A DNA stretch of 64,000 bases from Paenibacillus sp. SYP-B4298 (GCF_027627475.1 NZ_CP115484.1:2774001-2838000); one strand, 5' to 3'; positions 45,809 to 54,678 are shown, counted from the stretch's first letter. The notes: generated from the letters alone by a model not told the origin. Made by a program: numbers and translations.

Positions 45809-45837
45809 ATCCTAGCATTTTTCATGCAGGCTGTCAA
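45809..45837 (-). promoter_or_regulatory. Sigma-A promoter of the tetR-ABC operon
   Basis: Minus strand -35 TTGACA (45832-45837), 17-base spacer, -10 TAGGAT (45809-45814). The predicted start, near 45802, lies in the operator. The rest of the 45769-46073 gap shows only this control region and the yraN terminator. Confidence 0.7.
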
Positions 45838-46010
45838 TTATACTGCTACACCGCTTTCCTCCACGATAACATCATACGCCCACATCCTGAATATCATACG
45901 CTCAAGCATACAATGGCTAGTTTATGCAGGCAAAGCTTCGTTTATCGCCCGCATCAAACACCTGCTGATTACAACATACACAGCCCGTCGCCTACTGACT
46001 TCCATGTCAT

Positions 46011-46047
46011 AAAAGAAGAAGCGCTGCGGTGCAGACGCTCCTTCTCT
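46011..46047 (-). terminator. Probable terminator after yraN
   Basis: On the minus strand AGAAGGAGCGTCTGC and GCAGCGCTTCTTCT form an imperfect stem with a 3-base loop, followed by TTTAT. It lies 27 bases after the yraN stop codon. Confidence 0.6.
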
Positions 46048-46073
46048 TATGGCGGCGTGAGTGTAGGCCAGAA

Positions 46074-46475
46074 CTAGAAGACTCCCTCAAGCATCCGTAT
46101 CCCAACGACTCGTCCGTCGGTAGTGATATGGACTGCCATGACATCAAACCGAATCAGCCCCTCTGCTCCACCATGACGCTGAAGGTAGAACTGAGCCACC
46201 TGCCGCAGCTTGCGTTGTTTGCGAGCATCCACGGATTCCTCTGCCGTGCCGAATCTGCTGCTGCTGCGTGCGCGTACCTCGATGAACACCAACGTATGCT
46301 GCTCCGGCTCTGGCGGATGAGCAATGATATCCATCTCCCCTGCACGGCAGCGCCAGTTCGACGCCACTACCGTCCATCCTTTTCCTTCCAGATATTCTCT
46401 TGCTGCCGCCTCCCCGATCTGTCCCAGCTCCTTGCGTCCCAGCGTGCGCCCAGAGCCAGAGAAGCTAGCCGTCAT
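46074..46475 (-). CDS. yraN: YraN/UPF0102 family nuclease-like protein
   Basis: Endonuclease-like fold of the UPF0102 family: LGQIGEAAAREYLEGKGWTVVASNWRC, then GEMDIIAHPPE and LVFIEVRARSSSRFG, which match the PD-(D/E)XK core (Asp in EMDII, Glu in FIEVRAR; the usual Lys is Arg). Function in Bacillota is not established. 133 residues from the ATG at 46475, 8 bases after AGGAGG. It overlaps ylqH by 11 bases. Confidence 0.93.
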   Translation of the reverse strand: MTASFSGSGRTLGRKELGQIGEAAAREYLEGKGWTVVASNWRCRAGEMDIIAHPPEPEQHTLVFIEVRARSSSRFGTAEESVDARKQRKLRQVAQFYLQRHGGAEGLIRFDVMAVHITTDGRVVGIRMLEGVF

Positions 46476-46770
46476 CTCGAAGGCCTCCTGCACGCTGATC
46501 CGAGCGGTAGATGAAGCTCAATATTTCGGCAACCAGCGCATATAGCTCCGGCGGAATCTGCTGGTTAATCTCCAGCTTGGAGAGCACCTCCACGAGAGAG
46601 GCGTCCTCCTGGATCGGAACCCCGTGCTGCTGCGCACGCTCCATAATTTCCTCCGCCAGCCGTCCGCTGCCCTTTGCCAGTACGACCGGGGCACCCGCTG
46701 TCTGCGGATCGTATTTCAGGGCGACTGCTTTTTTGATTCCTTGCTTGACTTCCTCGTCCTTGTCCTTCAT
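46465..46770 (-). CDS. ylqH: YlqH (FlhX-type), paralogue of the FlhB C-terminal cytoplasmic domain
   Basis: 101 residues that match only the export-switch domain of FlhB: KKAVALKYDPQTAGAPVVLAKG, a LAEEIMERAQQHGVPI segment, LVEVLSKLEINQQIPPELYALVAEIL. It lacks the membrane part and the NPTH cleavage site; the chain starts just after where cleavage would occur. In other bacteria such proteins can replace the cleaved FlhB fragment. It overlaps the end of the ylqG-like gene by 4 bases and yraN by 11. Confidence 0.92.
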   Translation of the reverse strand: MKDKDEEVKQGIKKAVALKYDPQTAGAPVVLAKGSGRLAEEIMERAQQHGVPIQEDASLVEVLSKLEINQQIPPELYALVAEILSFIYRSDQRAGGLRDDG

Positions 46771-48945
46771 ATCCGCATATCCATTCCCTTATATGGTCTG
46801 GACACAAATGCAGGGAACAGCTCAGGCTGCTCCTGCTTGGCGCCGTCTGCCTGCCCGGCTGTAGCGGACAGATCGGGCAATGGCTGTGTCTTCAATGCAA
46901 TAAGCTTGTACCCCGATTGCTGCAGCGCCTCCGCGATCTCTGCCCTGGATTCCTCCATTAGCGGGGCCGTCACGGGATGGTCGTTCCACACCTGCAGGCT
47001 GACCATGCGATCCACGACCGATACGTCAATCAGCGTATCTCCGAGTTGCTTCATTTGCAGGTCAAAGAGCAGGCGACAGTTCTGCGCATCCAGTTCCCCC
47101 TTCTGTCCTCTTCTCGTCTGAATATGGATGGCCGCCGTCTGGCCCCCTTGCTCATTATAGAAGGGAATGACCATCGCCACATGGGAAAATGGCGAATGGC
47201 CCCGCTCTGGAGCGAGCAGCAACTGTTGTCCTGTAATATGCGACACCAGTTGCTGCGCCGTCTCGCGCAAGGCTGGCGGCGCATCATCGGCGGCAGCGAG
47301 CAGGAGCAGCGCGCTCTTGAGCGTCTCGGCTCCGGGCCGCGCCGCCTCGCCGAGCGGCTGCGCCGCGCTCTGCAGCAGCGGCTGAGCAGCCGCGGGGCGC
47401 TCGGCGCCGCCCTGCGCCCCGCGCACCGCGCCATGCTGCGCAGCCTGCGGCTCCGCGCCGCCAGCGGCGGGACGCGCGCGGCGAGCTGCGCGTCCTCCGC
47501 GCGCCCGCTCTGCGAAGCCGCGGCGCCCTGCGCGGCAGCCTGCGCTGCCGGCGGGGCTGCCTGGCCCGGCGCTGGCGCCCCTGCGGCGGCGCTGCGAGCG
47601 GCAGCCGCTTCCGCCGGCTGCCCTGCAGCAGGCGCTCCTGCGCCCTGCGAAGCTGCGCGCGCGCCCGCCGCGGCTTCGCCTGCCGGCGGCTCTCAGGAGC
47701 CGCGCCCTGCGGGGCTGCCAGCGTCCGCGCAAGCTGTCGCTCATGGCTGACGCCGAGCCATCTGAACAGGTCGCCGAGCCAGCCGCCCGCAGGCTGGGCG
47801 GCGGCCTGTCCAGCGCCCTGCTGGCTCGCTGGCTGACCGCCGCTCGGCGAAGCGCCCGGCGCGCTGCCCGCTCCCCCAGCAGGGGCGCCGCTCACCTGCT
47901 GCCCTGCAGCGGCTCCGGCAGCGCCGCCTGCGCCGCCAGCGGGTGCGCCCAGCGCCGCCTGCGCGCCAGGCTGTCCAGCCGCAGCGCTGCTCGCGGCTGC
48001 GGCCGAGCCTTGCGGCGACAACGCCGCGCTGGCTGTGCCCGCGGCAGCATTAGCAGCAGCCGGGCCGCTCTGCGCAGGCTGCATCCCGCCCCGCTGCGCA
48101 TCTGCCCCGCCTGCGCCAGACGCCGTGCTCGCTGCGCCGGCTTGCGGCGGCTGTGCTCCTGCGCGCTGTGCCTCCGCTCCCGCTCCGCGCAGCAGCGCAT
48201 CGCCTTCGCCGAGCAGCGCCAGCACACGTGCAGCGAGCGCATCCTTGGCTCCGCCCTGCTGAGGCTGCGCGCCGCCGCCGGGCTGGGCAGCCGACTCCTG
48301 CCATGCCTTGAGCTGCGATTGCAGTTGATCCAGCAGCTCATGAACCGGCGTGCCATTCATCACCTGATGCAGACCGGACAGCACTGCCGGCGTAATCGGC
48401 AAGCCGCGCTGAAAGGCTGTTGCTGCGGCTTGAAGCCATTTGCCCTCGCTTACCCCCTGTGGCATCGAAGCATATGCCTTCGAGAGCGCTTCGCCAAGCT
48501 CACGCGTAAGCGGAACTCCATCCTTTTGCAGTTGCTTGACCACATCCAGCGCCCACTGCTTGTCCGCTGGCAAGCCGAGCGATTTCACGATATCCTTCAG
48601 CGTCCCTGGAGCGAGCGAGCCTGACATACTATCCGCCGGCTTCAACACCGGAAGACCATCCACCTGCTCAGGCTGCACAACAAGCAAGGTTCGCTGGCCA
48701 GGCTGAAGCGGCACCTCCAGCTTTGCCCGCACCTGCGCGCCATTAATCTGAATGAGCGCTTCATTATCTGCCGACTCCAACACCAAGCCACTAACCACTT
48801 GCCCGGATCGGAGCTCCAGCTCCTTCACATCCCCAACTCGCGGCTCGCTTCCGACCAGCCCTCTAATAAAAGCCCCGATATGCACCAACAAGCCTCCTTT
48901 CGCCCCATGCGCTACCGCTAGGGAGACACCATTTGCATTGATCAT
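46767..48945 (-). pseudogene. ylqG: YlqG-like Ala/Gly/Pro-rich protein with two apparent frameshifts
   Basis: The N-terminal part (48945 to about 47692, residues 1-418) is in one frame: a folded region from MINANGVSLAVAHGAKGG to about residue 220, then a long Ala/Gly/Gln/Pro linker ending WLGDLFRWLGVSHERQLAR. From about 47689 to 47475 the same kind of linker (PPAGEAAAGARAASQ, then AEDAQLAARVPP) is found only in a second frame, and from about 47460 a conserved C-terminal domain (FSHVAMVIPFYNEQGG; FDLQMKQLGDTLIDVSVVD) in a third. At the first site an AG seems duplicated in GAGAG (47690-47694). The C-terminal pattern resembles the FliK hook-length domain. Either a broken gene or sequence errors in a stretch of extreme GC. 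Confidence 0.75.
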
Positions 48946-49293
48946 TCATTTATTATATTTATCGGCTTGCCCGGCCAGATTGTTAATCCTGCCGCATAGC
49001 CGCTTCATCTCGCTACTTCATCTCCCTGCTTCACCTGCGCGACAACGCGGCCTATGCTGCCCCTATTGTGGACAATCTCATCTAGGTCTTATTTCCTGAG
49101 CAATAATACTCACCCTCTGCCTCTCCAGCACGTACCAACGTAGGAAGTCCACCCGTTAATTAGAGCAAGCACCCTGGACTGCTCCGCCATCAGACGTAAC
49201 GAGCCGCTGCTTCCCAGCCTGTACGCAGCTAGCCCCCTGTCATCCGTCCGAGCAGGACTTTGAACTATATAAATCACACCGTTCAGCCGCCCC

Positions 49294-49322
49294 ATAATAG
49301 CAAAAGAGACGGCTGGAAGCAA
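49294..49322 (-). promoter_or_regulatory. Candidate promoter for the ylqG-ylqH-yraN operon
   Basis: Minus strand TTGCTT (49317-49322), 17 bases, TATTAT (49294-49299) with an upstream TGC giving an extended -10. It overlaps the 3' arm of the rnhB terminator, which weakens the call. Between it and the ylqG start (48946-49293) I see no gene with a convincing ribosome site. Confidence 0.3.
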
Positions 49323-49340
49323 TTCCGTGCCATCTCTTTT
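49302..49340 (-). terminator. Rho-independent terminator after rnhB
   Basis: AAAAGAGATGGC and GCCGTCTCTTTT pair (one G-U), extended by an inner GGAA/TTCC after a bulge; four T residues close the 3' arm on the minus strand. It starts 31 bases after the rnhB stop. The A/T flanks could allow function in both directions. Confidence 0.65.
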
Positions 49341-49370
49341 GAGCTAGGTATTAGGTTAACCAATCTCACT

Positions 49371-49982
49371 TTAGAACAACACCTGCTGCTCAGCCAGCAG
49401 CTTGGTCAGGAACGAGCGTCGATGCATCGGGCTGGGGCCGAACTCCAGAATTCGCTCGCGATGGAGCTTGGTCGCATACCCCTTATGTATAGCAATTCCG
49501 TATTCCGGGTACAGGCGATCCCATTCGCCCGCACATAGCCGATCTCGCGTCACCTTCGCCACTATGGAAGCGGCCGCAATCGACTGGCTGGAGGCATCGC
49601 CATGAATAATTGCCAACTGCGGCAGCTCCGATTGCACCTTTTCCGCATCAATGAGCAGGTAATCCGGGGGGACAGCGAGCTGATCAATCGCTTCTCGCAT
49701 CGCCAGCCGGGCGGCTTGCTTAATGTTGATCTCATCGATCCTGGATGCATTGACAGCCGCCACCGACCAGGCCACTGCCTCCGCCGTGATGCGCTCATAT
49801 AGCTGCTCCCGCTTCTTGGCTGTGAGCTTTTTCGAGTCATCGACGCCCTCCAGCTCCAGACCCTGCGGCAGGATGACAGCCGCCGCGACTACATCGCCGA
49901 ACAGACAGCCACGCCCCACCTCATCCACTCCGGCAATCTGGCTATAGCCCTGCTGCCAGAGCTCGCGTTCGTAATTCAGCAT
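49371..49982 (-). CDS. rnhB: RNase HII
   Basis: Degrades RNA in RNA-DNA hybrids and removes misincorporated ribonucleotides. YSQIAGVDEVGRG with catalytic Asp20/Glu21, VDDSKKLTAKKREQL, YLLIDAEKVQ, HGDASSQSIAAASIVAKVTRDR. The usual GRGPLAGPV reads GRGCLFGDV here, a local variant. 203 residues. ATG after GGGGGAAGC. About 230 bases with no recognisable gene precede it. Confidence 0.96.
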   Translation of the reverse strand: MLNYERELWQQGYSQIAGVDEVGRGCLFGDVVAAAVILPQGLELEGVDDSKKLTAKKREQLYERITAEAVAWSVAAVNASRIDEINIKQAARLAMREAIDQLAVPPDYLLIDAEKVQSELPQLAIIHGDASSQSIAAASIVAKVTRDRLCAGEWDRLYPEYGIAIHKGYATKLHRERILEFGPSPMHRRSFLTKLLAEQQVLF

Positions 49983-50210
49983 TCTGCTTCCCCCATCCCG
50001 CTCCTGTTAACTCCCTGCCCGATGCTGCACGGACACTGCCATCAGGCTTCCCTCTGTGCCTACCTAGCATTCCTTGCGTAAGCGCTAGAGTAGGCTAGAA
50101 GCCGCTATCGTTTCGCACCCCGCGCAGCTTCCAGCGCGCGGTTCATCGCTGCATGACGGCGGTCGGTCGAACCATGCACCACACATCGCCTGCAACAAGC
50201 TGTTCCTTCA

Positions 50211-51077
50211 TTATAGCAGCGGTTCCTCCAGCGTGATTCGCCCCATCTTGCCTGCGCGCAGCTCCCGGAGGATAATGCCCGACACCTTCTCCAGATCAAC
50301 CCGCCCGCCGCTTAGCAGACAGCCGCGCTTGCGTCCTATATCCTCCATCAGCTTGACGATCTGCTCTGAATCCTCAGTATCCTGCGGAGCTTCTGTGAGC
50401 TCGAAACGCTCCGCCAACGCTTCCCAATATTGGGAGGCCAGAATCCGCACCGCAAAAAAAGCAATGTCCTCCATATTCAAGATTTGCTCGCGGATCGCTC
50501 CCGTCATCGCCAGCTTGTAGCCGACAAGCTCATCTTCAAACTTCGGCCACAAAATACCCGGCGTATCCAGCAGCTCCAGCTCACTGCCAACCTTGATCCA
50601 TTGCTGCCCCTTTGTAACGCCTGGACGGTCGCCAGTAGCCGCAATGTTTCGCCCAGCCAATCGGTTGGTCAGCGTCGATTTGCCGACATTCGGGATACCG
50701 ACGATCAGCGCCCGCATGGCGCGCGGGTTCATCCCCTTCTCCTTCATACGCGCAATCTTGTCATGCAGCAGCTCCTTGACCCGCTGCGGAATATCCGCTA
50801 CCCTGGTGCCTGTCGATGAATCCACTGCAATAGCTGCATGTCCCTTGGCCGAAAAAAAAGAAATCCACCGGTCGGTTGCCCGTGGATCGGCCAAATCAGC
50901 CTTATTGAGTATGATCAGCCGCGGCTTGCCGCGCAAAATTTCATCGATCATCGGGTTGCGGCTTGACATCGGGACACGCGCGTCCAGCAGCTCAATGACG
51001 ATGTCGAGCAGCTTCAGCTTCTCCTCGATCTGTCGTCTGGCCCTGGTCATATGTCCCGGAAACCATTGTATGGTCAA
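50211..51077 (-). CDS. rbgA: RbgA (YlqF), 50S ribosome assembly GTPase
   Basis: Circularly permuted GTPase for late 50S maturation. Motif order is G4 (NKADLAD), G5, G1 ([14 protein letters not shown]), G3 (DTPGIL), then a C-terminal ANTAR-like domain with [31 protein letters not shown]. The start is TTG at 51077 ([16 protein letters not shown]), 8 bases after GAGG; GTG at 51086 overlaps the ribosome site. 288 residues. It starts 10 bases after sipS. Confidence 0.97.
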   Translation of the reverse strand: MTIQWFPGHMTRARRQIEEKLKLLDIVIELLDARVPMSSRNPMIDEILRGKPRLIILNKADLADPRATDRWISFFSAKGHAAIAVDSSTGTRVADIPQRVKELLHDKIARMKEKGMNPRAMRALIVGIPNVGKSTLTNRLAGRNIAATGDRPGVTKGQQWIKVGSELELLDTPGILWPKFEDELVGYKLAMTGAIREQILNMEDIAFFAVRILASQYWEALAERFELTEAPQDTEDSEQIVKLMEDIGRKRGCLLSGGRVDLEKVSGIILRELRAGKMGRITLEEPLL

Positions 51078-51087
51078 CTGTCTCACC

Positions 51088-51780
51088 TCATCCGTGTTTT
51101 ACAAATTTCAGCTCATTCAACGGCCAGAATATGATGTCCGCCCGACCGACCAGCTCGTCCATCGAGACATAACCGATCATCCGGCTGTCCTTGCTGTTGC
51201 TGCGGTTGTCGCCAAAGGCGAGAATCATATGGTCAGGCACAATATCGGATTGAACATATGCGTTCGGAAAATTTTCTGCGGTGTTATAATTACTGTTATT
51301 CGCTCTGGCCTGCTCAATGGCTTCCTTCAGGTAAGGCTCCTCCACCAGCTCGCCATTAATGTACAGGCGATCGCCCTCCAGCTTGACCTTGTCGCCAGGT
51401 ACGCCAATTACGCGCTTAATGAAATCCCGGTTCTCCTGCGGCACATGGAAGACAACAACCTCACCGCGCTTCGGCTCACGGATATCATAGAGAATCTTGT
51501 TGACAATAACACGCTCGCCGGATTGGAAGTTAGGCTTCATGGACGGGCCGTCCACAATAAAGGGGGAGAACAGGAAGGTGCGAATAACGAGTACGAGCAG
51601 AGCTGCAATGGCGAGTGCCTTGATCCACTCCATCGCTTCCCTCTTGGTCTGGCTAGACCGGGCAGGAGGGCCCTCAGGCTGGAGAATGCCCTCTCCAGTA
51701 TCCGATGGCTGCAACTGCTCCTGTGTTGCCACCGACTGCTGATCCACTTGTTCGATTTGCTTATCTGGCTTCTGTTCCAT
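51088..51780 (-). CDS. sipS: Type I signal peptidase
   Basis: Membrane serine-lysine protease that removes signal peptides. A 50-residue acidic, Gln-rich cytoplasmic N-terminus, one transmembrane helix (about residues 53-72), then [10 protein letters not shown] with catalytic Ser80, [13 protein letters not shown] with Lys122, and [12 protein letters not shown] (box E). 230 residues; the N-terminal extension is longer than in B. subtilis SipS. GAGGG precedes the ATG. It stands between rplS and rbgA. Confidence 0.96.
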   Translation of the reverse strand: MEQKPDKQIEQVDQQSVATQEQLQPSDTGEGILQPEGPPARSSQTKREAMEWIKALAIAALLVLVIRTFLFSPFIVDGPSMKPNFQSGERVIVNKILYDIREPKRGEVVVFHVPQENRDFIKRVIGVPGDKVKLEGDRLYINGELVEEPYLKEAIEQARANNSNYNTAENFPNAYVQSDIVPDHMILAFGDNRSNSKDSRMIGYVSMDELVGRADIIFWPLNELKFVKHG

Positions 51781-51903
51781 TTAGTATACGCCCTCTTTCA
51801 CTGACATGATGAAACATAAGGGTATCCTATCGCCTCAGGACAAGCCAGGAGCGCCCTGGTTCTCTTACGGCACCGCCCGTGTATACAGCCTGAGTGTCTC
51901 TAC

Positions 51904-51938
51904 AAAAAAACGAAAAGGGACTTGTGTATGCAAGCCCC
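51904..51938 (-). terminator. Rho-independent terminator after rplS
   Basis: On the minus strand GGGGCTTG and CAAGTCCC pair around CATACA, followed by TTTTCGTTTTTTT. It lies 12 bases after the rplS stop, so rplS is probably a single-gene transcript. Confidence 0.85.
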
Positions 51939-51949
51939 CATGTCGTTCA

Positions 51950-52291
51950 TTAACGAATCTCTTTAATTCTCGCTGCTTTACCGCGCAGGTTGCGCAGGTA
52001 GTAAAGCTTCGCACGACGTACTTTACCGCGGCGAGCTACTTCGATCTTGTCAATCTTCGGCGAGTTAATCGGGAATGTTCTCTCTACGCCTACGCCGTAA
52101 GAAATTTTACGAACCGTAAATGTCTCGCTAATTCCGCCGCCGCGACGTTTGATAACAACGCCTTCGAACAACTGAATACGCTCGCGGGAACCCTCGATTA
52201 CCTTCACATACACTTTCAGCGTGTCTCCCGGACGAAAGCTTGGGATGTCCTTGCGGAGCTGCTCTTGTGTGATCGCTTGTACGATATTCAT
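51950..52291 (-). CDS. rplS: Ribosomal protein L19
   Basis: 50S subunit protein at the subunit interface. [65 protein letters not shown] and [24 protein letters not shown] are unmistakable. 113 residues from the ATG at 52291 after AAGGAGG. It is flanked by its own promoter and terminator. Confidence 0.99.
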   Translation of the reverse strand: MNIVQAITQEQLRKDIPSFRPGDTLKVYVKVIEGSRERIQLFEGVVIKRRGGGISETFTVRKISYGVGVERTFPINSPKIDKIEVARRGKVRRAKLYYLRNLRGKAARIKEIR

Positions 52292-52400
52292 GTGTATTGC
52301 CTCCTTCCACCTCAGACGTTCATATAAGCTCATATGCCTCTGTTTCAGCATAGGTCTCAGCCGATAGCGGACCGCCCGGTTATTACAAACAACATTTAAA

Positions 52401-52429
52401 ATTCTACCATATTTCAGCCTATAATACAA
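52401..52429 (-). promoter_or_regulatory. Candidate promoter of rplS
   Basis: Minus strand TTGTAT (52424-52429), 17 bases, TAGAAT (52401-52406), with TGG directly upstream of the -10 box (extended -10). Transcription would start near 52394 and leave a leader of about 100 bases before the rplS ATG. Confidence 0.55.
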
Positions 52430-52447
52430 CCCTTTTATTCCTAAGCC

Positions 52448-53200
52448 CTACGGCTCGCCGGAAGGCCGCTCATAGCCGTGCTCCTCCTTGAGCCAGCTTC
52501 GCTCCTTGGCTGTCAGCTCCACCTGCTCCAGCAGCTCGGGACGCCGTCTCAAGGTTCGCAGCAAGGACTGCTGACGCCGCCACAGCTCGATGTGTCCATG
52601 ATGCCCGGAGATCAGCACAGGCGGCACCTCCCAGCCGCGGAATGAAGCCGGGCGTGTGTACTGCGGGTATTCCAGCAGACCTGTGCTGAACGAATCCGTC
52701 ACCGCCGACGTTTCATTGCCCAGCACACCAGGCAGCAGCCGAGTCACGCTATCAATAATAACCATGGCCGGCAGCTCGCCGCCCGTCAGCACATAGTCCC
52801 CTACGGACAACTCATCCGTCACCAGATGCTCGCGTATTCGCTCATCATAGCCTTCATAGTGGCCGCAGATGAAGATCAGATGCTGCTCGCCTGCCAGCTC
52901 CTCAGCCTTGCTCTGCGTAAATGGCTCTCCCTGCGGACACATCAGAATAATACGAGGCTTCGCGTTCAGCCCTTCCGTCAAGCTCTCGACGGCGCCGAAG
53001 ATCGGCTCCGCCTTCAGCACCATTCCGCCTCCGCCTCCGTAAGGGTAATCATCGACTGTACTGTGCTTATTACTGGAGTAGTCACGGAAATTCAGCGTAT
53101 TCAGCGAGACGAGACCTTTCTCCTGCGCCTTGCCCAGGATGCTCGAATGAAACACGCCCTCAAACATCTCGGGAAACAGTGTTAACACATCTACACGCAT
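52448..53200 (-). CDS. trmD: TrmD, tRNA (guanine-37-N1)-methyltransferase
   Basis: SPOUT-fold methyltransferase that makes m1G37. [61 protein letters not shown] and [20 protein letters not shown] (AdoMet knot and catalytic regions) are all present. 250 residues. It begins 3 bases after rimM ends. Confidence 0.98.
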   Translation of the reverse strand: MRVDVLTLFPEMFEGVFHSSILGKAQEKGLVSLNTLNFRDYSSNKHSTVDDYPYGGGGGMVLKAEPIFGAVESLTEGLNAKPRIILMCPQGEPFTQSKAEELAGEQHLIFICGHYEGYDERIREHLVTDELSVGDYVLTGGELPAMVIIDSVTRLLPGVLGNETSAVTDSFSTGLLEYPQYTRPASFRGWEVPPVLISGHHGHIELWRRQQSLLRTLRRRPELLEQVELTAKERSWLKEEHGYERPSGEP

Positions 53201-53203
53201 CCG

Positions 53204-53716
53204 CTAAATCAACCCTTCCATGAGATGCACGGTAACCTTCTTTTGCTGTGGGTCAACATGCAGTACGACCTGGTCAATGACGGGCAGCAATAACGGCTTG
53301 CCCACACTGCGCTCCACGACCCATACATCATTCGCGCCGGGACGCAAAATCTCCGAGATCACGCCAAGCGACTCCCCATCCTCTGTCACTACAGTCGCAC
53401 CGATGATCTGGTGATAGTAATATTCACCCTCCTCCAGCTCGACCTGCTGTTCATCCGATACCTTGACATCCCAGCCTTTATATTTTTCGACTTCATTAAT
53501 ATCGTTGAACTGCTTCCACTTCACATAGAACATGCCCTTGTGCTCGCGGCAGCTACCAACCTGCACCGGCACGATCTGACCGCCATCCGGGGAGATCAGC
53601 ACCAGCTTGCTGCCTGGTGCAAAACGAACATCCGGAAAATCCGTCTGCGACAAAATCTTCACCTCACCGCGCAGCCCGTGCGTATTTACCAATTTGCCGA
53701 CATTGAGCCATTGCAT
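53204..53716 (-). CDS. rimM: RimM, 16S rRNA processing protein
   Basis: 30S assembly factor that binds S19. N-terminal RimM domain with VGKLVNTHGLRGEVKI and a C-terminal PRC barrel with YYYHQIIGATVVTEDGESLG and GANDVWVVERSVGKPLLLPVI. 170 residues from the ATG at 53716, 7 bases after AAGGG. It forms a pair with trmD and is separated from khpA by a terminator and a long inverted repeat. Confidence 0.97.
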   Translation of the reverse strand: MQWLNVGKLVNTHGLRGEVKILSQTDFPDVRFAPGSKLVLISPDGGQIVPVQVGSCREHKGMFYVKWKQFNDINEVEKYKGWDVKVSDEQQVELEEGEYYYHQIIGATVVTEDGESLGVISEILRPGANDVWVVERSVGKPLLLPVIDQVVLHVDPQQKKVTVHLMEGLI

Positions 53717-53822
53717 ACCTATTCCCTTCTTTCTATAAAAATCATCAACTGCCATCTCTATCCTCGCCCTGACGCGCCTCGCGCCCGCTACTCTCTAAAG
53801 ATAGCTCCAGCATCAAATATAG

Positions 53823-53893
53823 TTGAGCGATAAGCTAGACCCGCCAGCGGCTATCCATCTCGTTCCGCTTTCCGGCCCTAGCTTATCGTTCAA
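53823..53893. repeat. Long inverted repeat in the rimM leader region
   Basis: A 16-base arm (53823-53838) and its reverse complement (53878-53893) match at all but one position, with a 39-base loop that itself contains a small AGCGG/CCGCT stem. No T tract follows on either strand. It lies about 107 bases upstream of rimM in a 394-base gap (53717-54110) that otherwise holds only the khpA terminator and a 7-bp hairpin CTCGCCT/AGGCGAG at 54012-54029. Possible leader structure or operator. Confidence 0.6.
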
Positions 53894-54049
53894 AGCAAGA
53901 CCGCTTCCCTCTGCGGCGCAACCAAGTTCATCCGGTCCGCCCCGCCTTAGCGTACATCTGCTGTCTCCACCTGCTTCTGCTAGCCATCTGGCCTTCAGAT
54001 CGTGGGGTCATCTCGCCTATAGAGGCGAGGGTCGCCCTGCTCTGTTCAA

Positions 54050-54080
54050 ACAAAAGGCCAGGAACACTTCTCCCGGCCTT
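54050..54080 (-). terminator. Rho-independent terminator after khpA
   Basis: Minus strand AAGGCCGGGAG pairs with TTCCTGGCCTT (G-U and one mismatch at the loop side), followed by TTGTTTG. It starts about 30 bases after the khpA stop. Confidence 0.7.
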
Positions 54081-54110
54081 GTTGTCGTGCGCTTATTTGG
54101 AACTGCATGA

Positions 54111-54341
54111 TTACGAGATAATGTCAACTGTAACGCGCTTAGAGGAACGGACAGCCGCCGAAGCGACGACCGTTCTCAGCGCCTTAGCGATCCGGCCCTG
54201 CTTGCCTATAACTTTCCCCACATCCTCAGGATGGACAGAAAGGGCGTACACGATGCCGCGATCATCTTCCTTGACCTCGACGCGCACTTCTTCCGGATAA
54301 TCCACTAAAGCCCGAGCAATGACAAGAATCAAATCTTCCAT
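54111..54341 (-). CDS. khpA: KhpA (YlqC), KH-domain RNA-binding protein
   Basis: Single type II KH domain of 76 residues that, with its partner KhpB, acts as an RNA chaperone. The RNA-binding GxxG loop is GKQG within VGKVIGKQGRIAKALRTVV. GGAGGG precedes the ATG. It is the last gene of the ylxM-ffh-rpsP-khpA transcript. Confidence 0.96.
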   Translation of the reverse strand: MEDLILVIARALVDYPEEVRVEVKEDDRGIVYALSVHPEDVGKVIGKQGRIAKALRTVVASAAVRSSKRVTVDIIS

Positions 54342-54368
54342 TTCAAGGCCCTCCGCAGCTTATCGCAA

Positions 54369-54641
54369 CTATTTCTGTTGCTTCAGCTCATGGAATTTAG
54401 TAAGTACGCCGGCTTTGCTCAGCAGGTTGCGAACGGTGTCGGACGCTTGCGCGCCAGTTTGCAGCCATTTCAGAGCCTTTTCTTCATCGATGTTCACCTG
54501 TGCAGGTTGAGCAACCGGATTGTACGTGCCAATCTCTTCAATAAAACGACCGTCGCGAGGCGAACGGGAATCGGAAACCACAACACGATAGAAAGGCGCT
54601 TTATGCGCACCAATACGTTTCAGACGAATACGAACTGCCAT
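54369..54641 (-). CDS. rpsP: Ribosomal protein S16
   Basis: 30S subunit protein, 90 residues. [31 protein letters not shown] and [10 protein letters not shown] are family signatures. Strong AAGGAGGTG site. It stands between ffh and khpA as in most Bacillota. Confidence 0.99.
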   Translation of the reverse strand: MAVRIRLKRIGAHKAPFYRVVVSDSRSPRDGRFIEEIGTYNPVAQPAQVNIDEEKALKWLQTGAQASDTVRNLLSKAGVLTKFHELKQQK

Positions 54642-54678
54642 AATTCATTCACCTCCTTCAAAAAATTAGGATCATGCC

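Noticed and set aside
49110-49322. Small minus-strand frame of 70 codons between rnhB and ylqG
   Set aside because: Its only upstream start lies in the -35/terminator sequence and no internal start has a good ribosome site. It could still be a tiny gene if conserved in relatives.
50105-50299. 64-codon minus-strand frame overlapping the end of rbgA
   Set aside because: Arg/Cys/Ala-rich shadow composition, no ribosome site, and overlap with rbgA in another frame.
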